In this document: positions 18,861 through 28,178 of the stretch, piece after piece | Position numbering within the stretch: the first letter of the stretch is position 1 | Layout: every line of letters starts with the position of its first letter | Made by a program: the position numbers and the translations under genes | The notes under the pieces: model-generated | The model's database searches: none | What the model was told of the DNA's origin: nothing | Seen by the model: only the letters and a program-made list of their open reading frames with translations | NCBI RefSeq assembly: GCF_005222485.1 | Contig: NZ_CP029078.1 | Span: forward strand, 3,562,001-3,626,000 | DNA from: Streptomyces griseoviridis | GTDB lineage: Bacteria > Actinomycetota > Actinomycetes > Streptomycetales > Streptomycetaceae | DNA length: 64,000 nt | Direction of reading: 5' to 3'

Positions 18861-20810
18861 TCAGCCCGCCACGAACGTGTGCGCCGCCTTGTCGTGCCAG
18901 CACTGGTGCCACGGGCGGTCGAACAGGCACCACACGACGCCGACGACCCCGACGACCAGCAGCCCCGGCACGCTGTAGACGAGCCAGCGGCGCAGCGCGG
19001 CGCCGAACGCGGGCGGCTCGTGCCCCTCGATGTCCCGCACCTCGAGGCCGAACAGCCGCTTGCCCAGGGTGCGGCCCCACCGGGCGGTGGGCAGCGCTTC
19101 GTACACGACACCGAAGAGCAGCAGAACCGCCAGGACGACACCGAGGTACAGCGCGGTCGTGCCGTCGAGCAGCCAGACCGTGACGGTCTCGCCCGACAGC
19201 CGCGCCGCGTCGATCTTCTCGTCGACGTGGTCGACCGCGCGGGTGCCGAGCGGCACGGCGGCCGCCCCGGTGACGGCCGCGAGGACGACGGTGTCCACGA
19301 GGCGGGCCGCGAGACGCTTGCCGAGCGAGGCGGGGCGGGCCTCCGACTGGCGCCTGGCCGCCGCCTGGAACACGTCCTCCACCGGCGGCTTCCAGGGCAG
19401 CACGGGCTGCTCCCCGTCCTCCCCCGCGAGCCGGTGCACCTGCTGCGCCCAGGAGTGCTGGCCGCCACCTGGCCCGCTGGTCACGGGAGTTCCCGAGGCG
19501 GCGACGGGCCCGGGGGCGTCGGGCTGCGGCGGCACGGTGGGCGCGGGGGCTGCCTGAGGCTGCGCCTGCGCCTGCGCCGGGAGGGGCTGGGCCTGGGCCT
19601 GGGCCGCCGCCGCGCGGTCGGCCGCCGCCTTCCCCGCGCCGAAGCCGGGGCCCGCGGGTGCGCCGGGCTGCCCGCCCGTGCGCGGGGGCACCGCGCGGAA
19701 CGTCATGGTGCCCTCGTCGGCGACGGGGGCCGCGGACCCGGCGGGTCCTGGCTCGGCCGCGCCGGGCCGACGGAAGACGAAGGTGCCGTCGGGGGTGGCT
19801 CCCGCGCCGACGGCGGGCGGGGTCCGGGCGTCCGGCTCGGCGGCCGGGGCGTCGGCGGGCAGACGCGGGTCGGCGCCGGACGGGGAGCCCCAGGAGACGC
19901 GCCGGTCCTGCTCGTTGCCGAACCCGGCCTGCCGGGCCCGGTCGGCGCCCCACGCGGCGGCCGGCTCGGGCCTGCTGCCGTGCTGGGCGTCCCCCGGGGA
20001 CGGCTGCCGGGCGTCGGGGTCCTCGTCGAAGAAGTGCGGTCCTGTGGTCTCGACGGGCGAGGGGCCGGGGGCACCGCCTTGTCCGCTCCCGGGGGCCGGG
20101 CCGAAGCTCCCGGCGGGGGCGGAGGGGGAACCTGCGGGCGAACCGGGAGAGACAGGCGCGGCAGGGGCGGCGGGGACGGCGGGGACCGCAGGAACGGCGG
20201 GGGCAGCAGGGGCAGCGGGGGCGGCGTGAGGTGCTGGGGATGCTGAGGGTGCTGGGGGTGCGCCGAAGCCCGTGCCCGCGCCGGGCGCGTGGACGGGTCC
20301 CGCGACCGGCGGCAGCCCCGGGGCGGGGCTCTGCGGGCCGCCGGGTCCTGCCTGGCTCGGGACCGGCGGGCCGGACGGCTGCGGTCCGCCGGCGGGCGCG
20401 GCGCCCTGTCCCGCGGCCGGTTCCGGTGTCGTCCAGCCGGGCGCCCCGGCCGCGCCCGCGCCCCGCGCCGGTGCCTGTCCCGGCGTCGCCCAGCCCGGTG
20501 TCCCGCCGAGCGCCTGGCCCGGTGCGGGCGGGGCGGCCGGGTGGGCGTGGCCCGGGGGCGACTGCCCCGGATCGGGTCCCGGGTCCGCCGCGCCCGGCGT
20601 CTGCGCCGGGGTATCGGGGGCATGCGAGGGCCAGGGCTGCCCGGAGCCCGCGGGCGGCGTCAGCGGCCGGCCGTCGGTGGGGGCCGGGCGGCTGGTGCCG
20701 GGGACCCAGGAGGCGCCGTTCCAGTAGCGGACGTATCCAGGAATGGACGGGTCCGGGTAGTACCCCTCGCGGGGCCTGTCGTCACCGGGGGCCGGGGTTG
20801 GGGCGCTCAT
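18861..20810 (-). CDS. DUF2510-RDD membrane protein with long Pro/Ala/Gly region
   Basis: Protein of 649 residues. It begins with a short DUF2510-type WW-like motif (GYYPDPSIPGYVRYWNGASW, about residues 16-35). About 420 residues of Pro/Ala/Gly low-complexity follow, then a C-terminal RDD domain with KRLAARLVDTVVLA, four hydrophobic segments and GRTLGKRLFGLEV. The ATG at 20810 is chosen because DUF2510 motifs lie near the N-terminus. First of two RDD genes in tandem. The composition of the middle region makes the opposite strand look open; those frames are not genes. Function is unknown; a membrane sensor or stabilising role is possible. Confidence 0.82.
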   Translation of the reverse strand: MSAPTPAPGDDRPREGYYPDPSIPGYVRYWNGASWVPGTSRPAPTDGRPLTPPAGSGQPWPSHAPDTPAQTPGAADPGPDPGQSPPGHAHPAAPPAPGQALGGTPGWATPGQAPARGAGAAGAPGWTTPEPAAGQGAAPAGGPQPSGPPVPSQAGPGGPQSPAPGLPPVAGPVHAPGAGTGFGAPPAPSASPAPHAAPAAPAAPAVPAVPAVPAAPAAPVSPGSPAGSPSAPAGSFGPAPGSGQGGAPGPSPVETTGPHFFDEDPDARQPSPGDAQHGSRPEPAAAWGADRARQAGFGNEQDRRVSWGSPSGADPRLPADAPAAEPDARTPPAVGAGATPDGTFVFRRPGAAEPGPAGSAAPVADEGTMTFRAVPPRTGGQPGAPAGPGFGAGKAAADRAAAAQAQAQPLPAQAQAQPQAAPAPTVPPQPDAPGPVAASGTPVTSGPGGGQHSWAQQVHRLAGEDGEQPVLPWKPPVEDVFQAAARRQSEARPASLGKRLAARLVDTVVLAAVTGAAAVPLGTRAVDHVDEKIDAARLSGETVTVWLLDGTTALYLGVVLAVLLLFGVVYEALPTARWGRTLGKRLFGLEVRDIEGHEPPAFGAALRRWLVYSVPGLLVVGVVGVVWCLFDRPWHQCWHDKAAHTFVAG

Positions 20811-21058
20811 GTCCGTCGTCCCGTATCTGCTCGGGGGTCTGAAGGGGGGTCCACATCTATCAGACCGGTGCGTCCGACACCTCAGGTCCCGCCGTACCCG
20901 CCCCTTTCCGGGCAACGACGCGCACGGGATTCACACCTGCGGGAAAAAATCTTTCCGAACCCGCGTAATGCCCGCCGCCCGACGCGCTCTCTCCCGGCGT
21001 ACGAGCCTCCACGAGAGGCCGGGAACCGCGTGAGAGACCTGGAGAGAGGACACCCCTC

Positions 21059-21472
21059 ATGCACAGCACAGTGGTGGAACGCGAACTGGAGCTGAAGCTC
21101 ATCCTGTCGCCGGAGCGGAGCATCCCGGTGCCGGCCCGCCTCGGCTACCGCACCGACGACCCCTACGCCGTCCATGTCACCTTCCACATCAACTCCGAGC
21201 ACCCGGTGAGCTGGACGTTCTCCCGTGAGCTGCTGATCGAGGGGGTGTTCAGGCCGTGCGGGCACGGGGACGTGCGGATCTGGCCGACGAAGTCGGAGGG
21301 GCGCAGCGTCGTGCTGATGGCGCTCAGTTCGCCCGACGGGGACGCCCTGCTGGAGGCGCCCGCGCCCCAGGTGTCGGCGTGGCTGGAGCGGACGCTGCGG
21401 GTGGTGCCCCCGGGGTCTGAGGGCGAGCAGCTGGGGATCGACGACGCGCTCGATCAGCTGCTCGCCCGGTGA
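21059..21472 (+). CDS. ssgG: SsgA-like cell-division/sporulation protein
   Basis: Protein of 137 residues of the SsgA-like (SALP) family, which is confined to sporulating actinomycetes and guides septum and cell-wall events. Family words include PVPARLGYRTDDPYAVHVTFH and WTFSRELLIEGV, then the acidic C-terminus EQLGIDDALDQLL. The symbol ssgG is given because the position in this gene order matches that paralogue in S. coelicolor as I recall; the family call is firmer than the paralogue. ATG 21059 with GAGAGAGGA about 9 nt upstream. Transcribed alone and convergent with the flavoprotein gene. Confidence 0.8.
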   Translation: MHSTVVERELELKLILSPERSIPVPARLGYRTDDPYAVHVTFHINSEHPVSWTFSRELLIEGVFRPCGHGDVRIWPTKSEGRSVVLMALSSPDGDALLEAPAPQVSAWLERTLRVVPPGSEGEQLGIDDALDQLLAR

Positions 21473-21492
21473 CGAGGTCCCCGGACGGGACG

Positions 21493-22893
21493 TCAGAACA
21501 CTTTGCCGGGGTTGAGGATGCCGAGCGGGTCGAAGACCTGCTTGATCTGGCGCTGGAGTTCGAGGCCGACCGGTCCGATCTCCCGCGCCAGCCACTCCTT
21601 CTTCAGGACGCCCACGCCGTGCTCGCCGGTGATGGTGCCGCCGAGCTGGAGGCCGAGCGCCATGATCTCGTCGAAGGACGCGCGGGCCCTGCGGGTCTCG
21701 TCGGGGTCGGCCGCGTCGAAGCAGACGGTGGGGTGGGTGTTGCCGTCGCCCGCGTGCGCGCAGACCCCGATGGTGAGGCGGTGCTTCTCGGCGATGCGCT
21801 CGATGCCGTCGAGGAGGTCGCCGAGGCGTGAGCGGGGCACGCACACGTCGTCGATCATCGTGGTGCCCTTGACCGCCTCCAGGGCGGGCAGGGCCGACCT
21901 GCGGGCCTGGAGGAGCAGTTCGGACTCGGCCTGGTCGTCGGCGGGCACCACCTCGGTGGCGCCGGCGGCCTCGCACAGGGCGCCGACGGCGGCGAGGTCG
22001 GCGGCCGGGTCGGGGGTGTCGAAGGCGGCCAGGAGGAGGGCCTCGGTGGTCTCCGGGAGGCCCATGTGCGTGAGGTCGTTGACGGCCTTGACCGTGGTGC
22101 GGTCCATCAGTTCGAGGAGCGAGGGGACATGGCCGCCCGCCATGATCCGGCAGACGGCGTCGCAGGCGGCCTTCGCGGAGGGGAACTCGGCGGCCAGCAC
22201 GAGCTGCCGGGGCGGCTGCGGCTTCAGGGCGAGGACGGCGCGGACGACGACGCCGAGGGAGCCCTCGGAGCCGACGAACAGCCGGGTGAGGTCGTATCCG
22301 GCGACGCCCTTGGCGGTGCGGCGCCCGGTGGACATCAGCCGGCCGTCGGCGAGGACGACGTCGAGGCCGAGGACGTACTCGGCGGTGACGCCGTACTTGA
22401 CGCAGCACAGGCCGCCGGAGGCGGTGCCGATGTTGCCGCCGATCGTGCACGTCTCCCAGCTGGAGGGGTCGGGCGGATAGGTGAGGCCGTGGGCGGCGAC
22501 CGCGCGGGAGAGCGTCGCGTTGACGACGCCGGGTTCGACGACGGCGATCCGGTCGACCGGGTCGATCTCCAGGATGCGGTCCATCCGGACGAGGGAGAGG
22601 ACGACGCAGCCGTCGGTGGCGTTGGCGGCTCCTGACAGCCCGGTGCGGGCGCCCTGCGGGACCACCGGGACCCGCAGCTCGGAGGCGACCCGCAGGACGT
22701 GCTGCACCTGCTCGACGGTGCGCGGCAGGACGACGACGGCGGGCGCCCCCGCCGGGCAGAAGCTCGCCATGTCGGTGGCGTAGGAGGCCGTGACGTCCGG
22801 GTCGGTGAGCACGGTCTCGGCGGGCAGACCGGTGAGCAGGCGGTCGACGAGGTTGCCGGTGTCTTCGTCACGGGGCGCTTCGATGCGGCTCAT
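21493..22893 (-). CDS. FAD-linked oxidase, GlcD / D-lactate dehydrogenase type
   Basis: Flavoprotein oxidising a 2-hydroxy acid (glycolate or D-lactate class). It has 466 residues. An FAD-binding PCMH domain occupies the first half: VVVLPRTVEQVQHVLRVASE, VPQGARTGLSGAA, and the pyrophosphate loop PPDPSSWETCTIGGNIGTASGG. The C-terminal FAD-oxidase cap domain has HAGDGNTHPTVCFD and ITGEHGVGVLKKEWL, the signature of GlcD-like enzymes. No Fe-S subunit gene is adjacent. ATG 22893 is used, though no strong ribosome-binding site is seen and a GTG two codons upstream is possible. Confidence 0.87.
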   Translation of the reverse strand: MSRIEAPRDEDTGNLVDRLLTGLPAETVLTDPDVTASYATDMASFCPAGAPAVVVLPRTVEQVQHVLRVASELRVPVVPQGARTGLSGAANATDGCVVLSLVRMDRILEIDPVDRIAVVEPGVVNATLSRAVAAHGLTYPPDPSSWETCTIGGNIGTASGGLCCVKYGVTAEYVLGLDVVLADGRLMSTGRRTAKGVAGYDLTRLFVGSEGSLGVVVRAVLALKPQPPRQLVLAAEFPSAKAACDAVCRIMAGGHVPSLLELMDRTTVKAVNDLTHMGLPETTEALLLAAFDTPDPAADLAAVGALCEAAGATEVVPADDQAESELLLQARRSALPALEAVKGTTMIDDVCVPRSRLGDLLDGIERIAEKHRLTIGVCAHAGDGNTHPTVCFDAADPDETRRARASFDEIMALGLQLGGTITGEHGVGVLKKEWLAREIGPVGLELQRQIKQVFDPLGILNPGKVF

Positions 22894-22990
22894 GATCACA
22901 GCGTCGCACCCGGGGCCATCGGTGTGAACCCCGTCGGCACCGACCGCAGCGTGACCGGACAGCTCGTCGTATTGACGCACAGTGAAGGGC

Positions 22991-24493
22991 ATGGAGAACG
23001 AGCGGGATGTCCGGACATTGGACCGGCCGGGTGGCCTGGCCGGCGGGCCGCTGGGGAACCTGGCCGCGGGAGGCGAGCCGCCCGGGCGACGGCGGCGCGG
23101 CCGGTGGATCGCCGCCGGGGTCGTCGCGAGCCTGCTCGTGGGCTGCGGCGTCGTCCTGTGGCCCGCGCGCAGCGGGCCGAAGGAGCCGCCCGAACCCGCC
23201 CCCGGAACCCAGGCCCTGGCCGCCGTCGCCCTCGGCGTGCCCGCCTCGCTGCCCGACCTCGCTGTACTGATCGGGCAGCGGGAGGCCGAGGTCAAGGCCC
23301 GTCCGCAGGACGCCCACGCGTGGGCCGTCCTCGGCTCCGCGTACGTCGAACGGGGACGGCGGACCGCCGACGCGGCGAACTACCCGCGGGCCGAGCGGGC
23401 GCTGCGCGCCTCCCTGAAGGCGCGGCCCCGCGGCAACGCGGACGCGCTGGGCGGGCTCGCGGCGCTCGCCAACGCCCGACGGGACTTCCGGGCGGCGCGG
23501 ACATGGGGCGAGGCCGCCCTGAAGGCCGACCCGAAGCGGTGGACGACATACCCGCTGCTGCTGGACGCCTACACCGGGCTCGGCGACTACAAGGCGACCG
23601 GGCGGACCCTGGACAAGCTGTCCGAACTGCGTTCAGGGCCGGCCGGGTTGGCGCGGATCGGCGCCGTGTACCGGGACCGCGGCTGGCGCGAGGACGCGGC
23701 TGCCTCCCTCGCCGACGCGGCGGCGGGCGCCGCCACCCCGGCCGAACAGGCGGCGTGGCTGGAGCGGGCCGGGCAGCTGTCCTGGGAGCGCGGCGAACGC
23801 GAGGAGGCGCTCAGCCACTTCGACGAGGCGGTACGGCTCGACCCCGACCAGCGGGCCGCGCAGGCCGGGCAGGGCCGGGCGCTGGCGGCCCTCGGCCGTA
23901 CGACGGAGGCGCTGAACGCCTACCGGGTGGCGCTCGCCGGGCAGCCGAGCCCGCGCTACGCACTCGAACTGGGCGAGCTGTACGAGTCGTTGGGGCTGGT
24001 GCAGGCGGCGAAGGTGGAGTACGACCTGCTGCGGGCCCGGGTGCGGGCCGGGGCGGCGGGCGGGGTGGACGACGAGCTGGTGCTCGGCGTGTTCGAGTCC
24101 GACCACGGGGACCCGTGGGCCGCGCTGCGCAGGCTGCGGACCGAGTGGCGGCGCCAGCCCGGCATCGAGGTGGCCGACGCGCTCGGCTGGGCGCTGCACC
24201 GCACCGGCGACGACAAGGAGGCGCTGCGGTTCGCCACGGCCGCCACCGACAAGGCGCACGGCGGCGGGGTGCGCAGCGCGCTGTACGTGTACCACCGGGG
24301 CATCATCGAGCGGGAGGTGGAGCGGTACGGTCCGGCCCGCCGCCATCTCCAGGAGGCGCTGCGCATCAACCCGCACTTCTCGCCGCTGCGGGTGCCGCTG
24401 GCCCGGCAGGCGCTGGCCGCCCTGGGCGACGTCCCGGACGAGCCGGTGCCGACGGGCGCGTCCACGGTCCCGGCCGCGCCGCCCGCGTCCTGA
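22991..24493 (+). CDS. TPR protein with N-terminal membrane anchor
   Basis: Protein of 500 residues. After an Arg-rich cytoplasmic start there is one hydrophobic helix (about residues 38-57, RWIAAGVVASLLVGCGVVLW). A series of tetratricopeptide-like helix pairs then runs from about residue 95 to 480 (for example AHAWAVLGSAYVERGRR and EEALSHFDEAVRLDPDQRAAQAGQGRAL). It is probably a scaffold facing the outside of the membrane. The ATG at 22991 or a GTG three codons upstream (22982) could start it. Divergent from the flavoprotein gene. Partner unknown. Confidence 0.75.
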   Translation: MENERDVRTLDRPGGLAGGPLGNLAAGGEPPGRRRRGRWIAAGVVASLLVGCGVVLWPARSGPKEPPEPAPGTQALAAVALGVPASLPDLAVLIGQREAEVKARPQDAHAWAVLGSAYVERGRRTADAANYPRAERALRASLKARPRGNADALGGLAALANARRDFRAARTWGEAALKADPKRWTTYPLLLDAYTGLGDYKATGRTLDKLSELRSGPAGLARIGAVYRDRGWREDAAASLADAAAGAATPAEQAAWLERAGQLSWERGEREEALSHFDEAVRLDPDQRAAQAGQGRALAALGRTTEALNAYRVALAGQPSPRYALELGELYESLGLVQAAKVEYDLLRARVRAGAAGGVDDELVLGVFESDHGDPWAALRRLRTEWRRQPGIEVADALGWALHRTGDDKEALRFATAATDKAHGGGVRSALYVYHRGIIEREVERYGPARRHLQEALRINPHFSPLRVPLARQALAALGDVPDEPVPTGASTVPAAPPAS

Positions 24494-24494
24494 C

Positions 24495-24536
24495 GGTGAT
24501 CGGCTGGGGCCTGGCGGTGATCGGCTGGGGCCTGGC
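24495..24536. repeat. Perfect 21-bp tandem duplication
   Basis: The unit GGTGATCGGCTGGGGCCTGG plus C is repeated exactly twice directly behind the TPR gene stop. Related words continue to about 24560. Confidence 0.85.
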
Positions 24537-24581
24537 GGCGGTCGGGGCTGGGGTCAGGGGGCTGCGGTCAGGGGCCCGTGG

Positions 24582-25442
24582 TCACGGGGTCTGCTTCTTG
24601 ACGTACACGGAGAAGCGGCGGGCGCCCTCGTCCCCCGAGGCCAGGCCGAGGCAGAGCCACGGGGTCGGCAGTCTGCGGATCGCGACGCCCTCCGGTTCGC
24701 GGAAACTCAAGGAGTACCCGGCCTCCGTGCGGCTGCGCTGGAGCAGGGCGCCGGTGGTGGCGTCGAGCCGGGAGAGGTAGGTGTCGCCGTGCCCCGAGGG
24801 CGGGTTGGTGCGGGCGTTGTAGGCGGAGCCGGCGACCTGGTAGAGGAAGTCGCCGTGCAGCGCGTAGCCCTGGAAGGGGGCGCCCGCGACGGGGTGCGCG
24901 CCGGTCTGCGGGAAGTCGGCGAGCGGGTCGCCGTAGTCGCGGGCCACGAAGGCGTCGAGGTCCCAGATCCGGTAGCGGGGCACCCCGGCCGCGCGGTAGC
25001 GGACGGCTATCCGGCGCGAGGCCATGCAGACGGCCGGCTGGTTGTTGGTCGAGCCGGCGATCGGGTGTCTGATCGCCACGTCGGCACCGGTGCGGACGGC
25101 GCCCGCGGCGAAGTGGAAGCGGGTGACGCCCTGGCCGTAGCCGCCGTCGGCGTCCGCCTCGGTCCAGATCCAGACGGTGCCGTCGGGTTCGTTCTGCACC
25201 CCGACGCTGACGCCGTGCCCGAAGCCGCGCAGATACATGGCGCCCAGGCGCTTGCCCTGGTAGTCGAGCCTGTTCAGGCAAAGGTCGCCGGCCGCGTGGC
25301 CGGTGCGGGTGATCTGCAGGACGTACAGGTGCTTGTGCACCTCGTCGAAGGCGAACGACTGGAGCACCGTCGGCTCCAGCAGTGTGCCCTTCCGCCACAG
25401 CCAGCGCACGGCCGGTGCGGCGAGGTCGATGGGTTGGGCCAC
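24582..25442 (-). CDS. TagC / P68 RBP-like beta-propeller protein
   Basis: Protein of 286 residues rich in beta strands with repeated Trp and Tyr-Leu blade-like segments (FAFDEVHKHLYVLQI, GTVWIWTEADADG, RFHFAAG, YLSRLDATTG). This resembles the propeller domain annotated as teichoic-acid biosynthesis protein C or phage baseplate/receptor-binding in Streptomyces; true function is unknown. The GTG at 25442 is preferred because GGGAG lies 6 nt upstream; an ATG at 25493 has no ribosome-binding site. No signal peptide and no phage genes nearby, so a prophage origin is not supported. Confidence 0.65.
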   Translation of the reverse strand: MAQPIDLAAPAVRWLWRKGTLLEPTVLQSFAFDEVHKHLYVLQITRTGHAAGDLCLNRLDYQGKRLGAMYLRGFGHGVSVGVQNEPDGTVWIWTEADADGGYGQGVTRFHFAAGAVRTGADVAIRHPIAGSTNNQPAVCMASRRIAVRYRAAGVPRYRIWDLDAFVARDYGDPLADFPQTGAHPVAGAPFQGYALHGDFLYQVAGSAYNARTNPPSGHGDTYLSRLDATTGALLQRSRTEAGYSLSFREPEGVAIRRLPTPWLCLGLASGDEGARRFSVYVKKQTP

Positions 25443-25531
25443 GGTCTGCTCCCGGCGGTAGCGCGGGCACCCGTGCGGTGCCCGCGCCTCCATCAGAGCG
25501 TCAAGTGGCCCTCAGTGCTTGCGGTTTGCCT

Positions 25532-26760
<1,229 letters not shown>

Positions 26761-26829
26761 TCAATATGCTCGGCAGAATGGGGGTGGGGGCGACCTTTCT
26801 GTACAGGATGACCATCATCGGAGGGTGCT

Positions 26830-27309
26830 GTGACGATCGACCGGCTGGACGGACGCATCATCGTGCTGCTGGCGAGGGAGCCCCGGATCGGGGTGCTGGA
26901 GATGTCCCGGCGGCTCGGCGTGGCCCGGGGCACGGCGCAGGCGCGGCTCGACCGGCTTCAGTCGAACGGAGTCATCAGGGGATTCGGTCCGCAGGTCGAC
27001 CCGGCGGCCCTCGGCTACCCGGTCACCGCCTTCGCCACCCTGGAGATCCGGCAGGGCCAAGGCCCCGACGTACGCGCCCACTTGGCGGGGGTGCCCGAGG
27101 TCCTCGAACTGCACACCACCACCGGCAGCGGCGACATGCTGTGCCGGCTGGTGGCCCGCTCCAACGCCGATCTCCAACGGGTCATCGACCGGGTTGTCGG
27201 TTTTGATGGGATCGTCCGGGCCGCCACCGCGATCGTGATGGAGAACCCCGTTCCGCTGCGGATCATCCCGCTGGTGGAACAGGCGGCCGAGGACGCCGAC
27301 CGGACATGA
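26830..27309 (+). CDS. Lrp/AsnC-family transcriptional regulator
   Basis: DNA-binding regulator of 159 residues. It has an N-terminal helix-turn-helix (DGRIIVLLAREPRIGVLEMSRRLGVARGTAQARLDRLQSNGVI) and a C-terminal RAM/AsnC effector domain (TGSGDMLCRLVARSNADLQRVIDRV). The GTG at 26830 has GGAGG about 6 nt upstream. Divergent position next to hppD suggests control of tyrosine breakdown with an aromatic or amino-acid effector. The intergenic DNA (26707-26829) is A/T-richer than average and holds words such as GTTCGC and GCGCAA repeated on both strands. Its stop codon is the first TGA of a 14-nt repeat array. Confidence 0.87.
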   Translation: MTIDRLDGRIIVLLAREPRIGVLEMSRRLGVARGTAQARLDRLQSNGVIRGFGPQVDPAALGYPVTAFATLEIRQGQGPDVRAHLAGVPEVLELHTTTGSGDMLCRLVARSNADLQRVIDRVVGFDGIVRAATAIVMENPVPLRIIPLVEQAAEDADRT

Positions 27310-27446
27310 CCGGCTGGACATGACCGGCAGGGCCTGGCCATCAGGTTCTGACCGTTGGGGCCTGGCCATCAGGTTCTGACCGGCAGGGCTTGATTGGCAG
27401 GGCTTGACCGGCAGGGCTTGATTGGCAGGGCTTGACCGGCAGGGCT
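27307..27446. repeat. Array of ten 14-nt units
   Basis: From the stop codon of the regulator gene the DNA keeps a strict 14-nt period for 140 nt. Unit 1 is TGACCGGCTGGACA (27307). There follow two 28-nt double units (27321-27348, 27349-27376), then five single units alternating TGACCGGCAGGGCT and TGATTGGCAGGGCT (27377-27446). Every single unit starts with TGA. It fills most of the 221-bp gap before the ABC operon. Confidence 0.9.
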
Positions 27447-27530
27447 TGATCGTCAGACCTGACCGCAAGGACGTAGCCGCAACGACTCGGCCGACAGGGC
27501 TCGGCCGACCAGAGCCGGGGGTGAACGCGG

Positions 27531-28178
27531 GTGAACTTCTGGGACTACCTCGGCGCCCGGCACGAACAACTCCTCACGGACGCGTATCAACACGCCAGCG
27601 CCGTCTTCCAGTGCATGGTCGTGGCCACCCTGATCGGCGTCCTGATCGGCGTCCTCACCTACCGCAGCGACTGGGCAGGCAACCTCGCCACCACCGCCAC
27701 CTCCACGATCCTGACCGTCCCCTCGCTCGCCATGATCGGCCTGCTCATCCCGATCGTCGGCCTCGGCGTACCGCCCACCGTGATCTCCCTGACCCTGTAC
27801 GGGCTGCTGCCGATCGTGCGCAACGCGATCGTCGGACTCCGCGGCGTCGACCCGTCCCTGGTGGACGCCGCCCGCGGCATCGGCATGTCCCGGGTGATGC
27901 GGCTGCTGCGGGTCGAGCTGCCGCTCGCCTGGCCGCCGATCCTCACCGGCATCCGGGTCTCCACCCAGATGCTGATGGGCATCGCCGCCATCGCCGCCTA
28001 CGCGTCCGGGCCCGGCCTCGGCAACGAGATCTTCCGCGGCATCGCCTCACTGGGCAGCAGGAACGCGCTCAACCAGGTACTCGCGGGCACCCTCGGCATC
28101 ATCGTCCTGGCCCTGCTGTTCGACGCCGCGTACGTCCTGCTCGGACGGCTGACCATCTCCAGGGGGATCCGTGCCTGA
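27531..28178 (+). CDS. Osmoprotectant/betaine ABC transporter permease
   Basis: Inner-membrane permease of the OpuC/ProW type with 215 residues and five to six hydrophobic segments. The EAA loop region reads GLRGVDPSLVDAARGIGMSRVMRLLRVELPLAWPPI. It pairs with the second permease at 29409, as usual in four-gene glycine-betaine/choline/carnitine systems. The GTG start at 27531 follows a G-rich stretch; an in-frame GTG three codons earlier is possible. First gene of the operon; the next gene overlaps its end by 8 nt. Confidence 0.88.
   Translation: MNFWDYLGARHEQLLTDAYQHASAVFQCMVVATLIGVLIGVLTYRSDWAGNLATTATSTILTVPSLAMIGLLIPIVGLGVPPTVISLTLYGLLPIVRNAIVGLRGVDPSLVDAARGIGMSRVMRLLRVELPLAWPPILTGIRVSTQMLMGIAAIAAYASGPGLGNEIFRGIASLGSRNALNQVLAGTLGIIVLALLFDAAYVLLGRLTISRGIRA

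Noticed and set aside
24582..25442. Prophage remnant suggested by the TagC/phage-receptor-like protein
   Set aside because: No other phage gene, integrase or att repeat nearby, and surrounding genes are conserved chromosomal ones.
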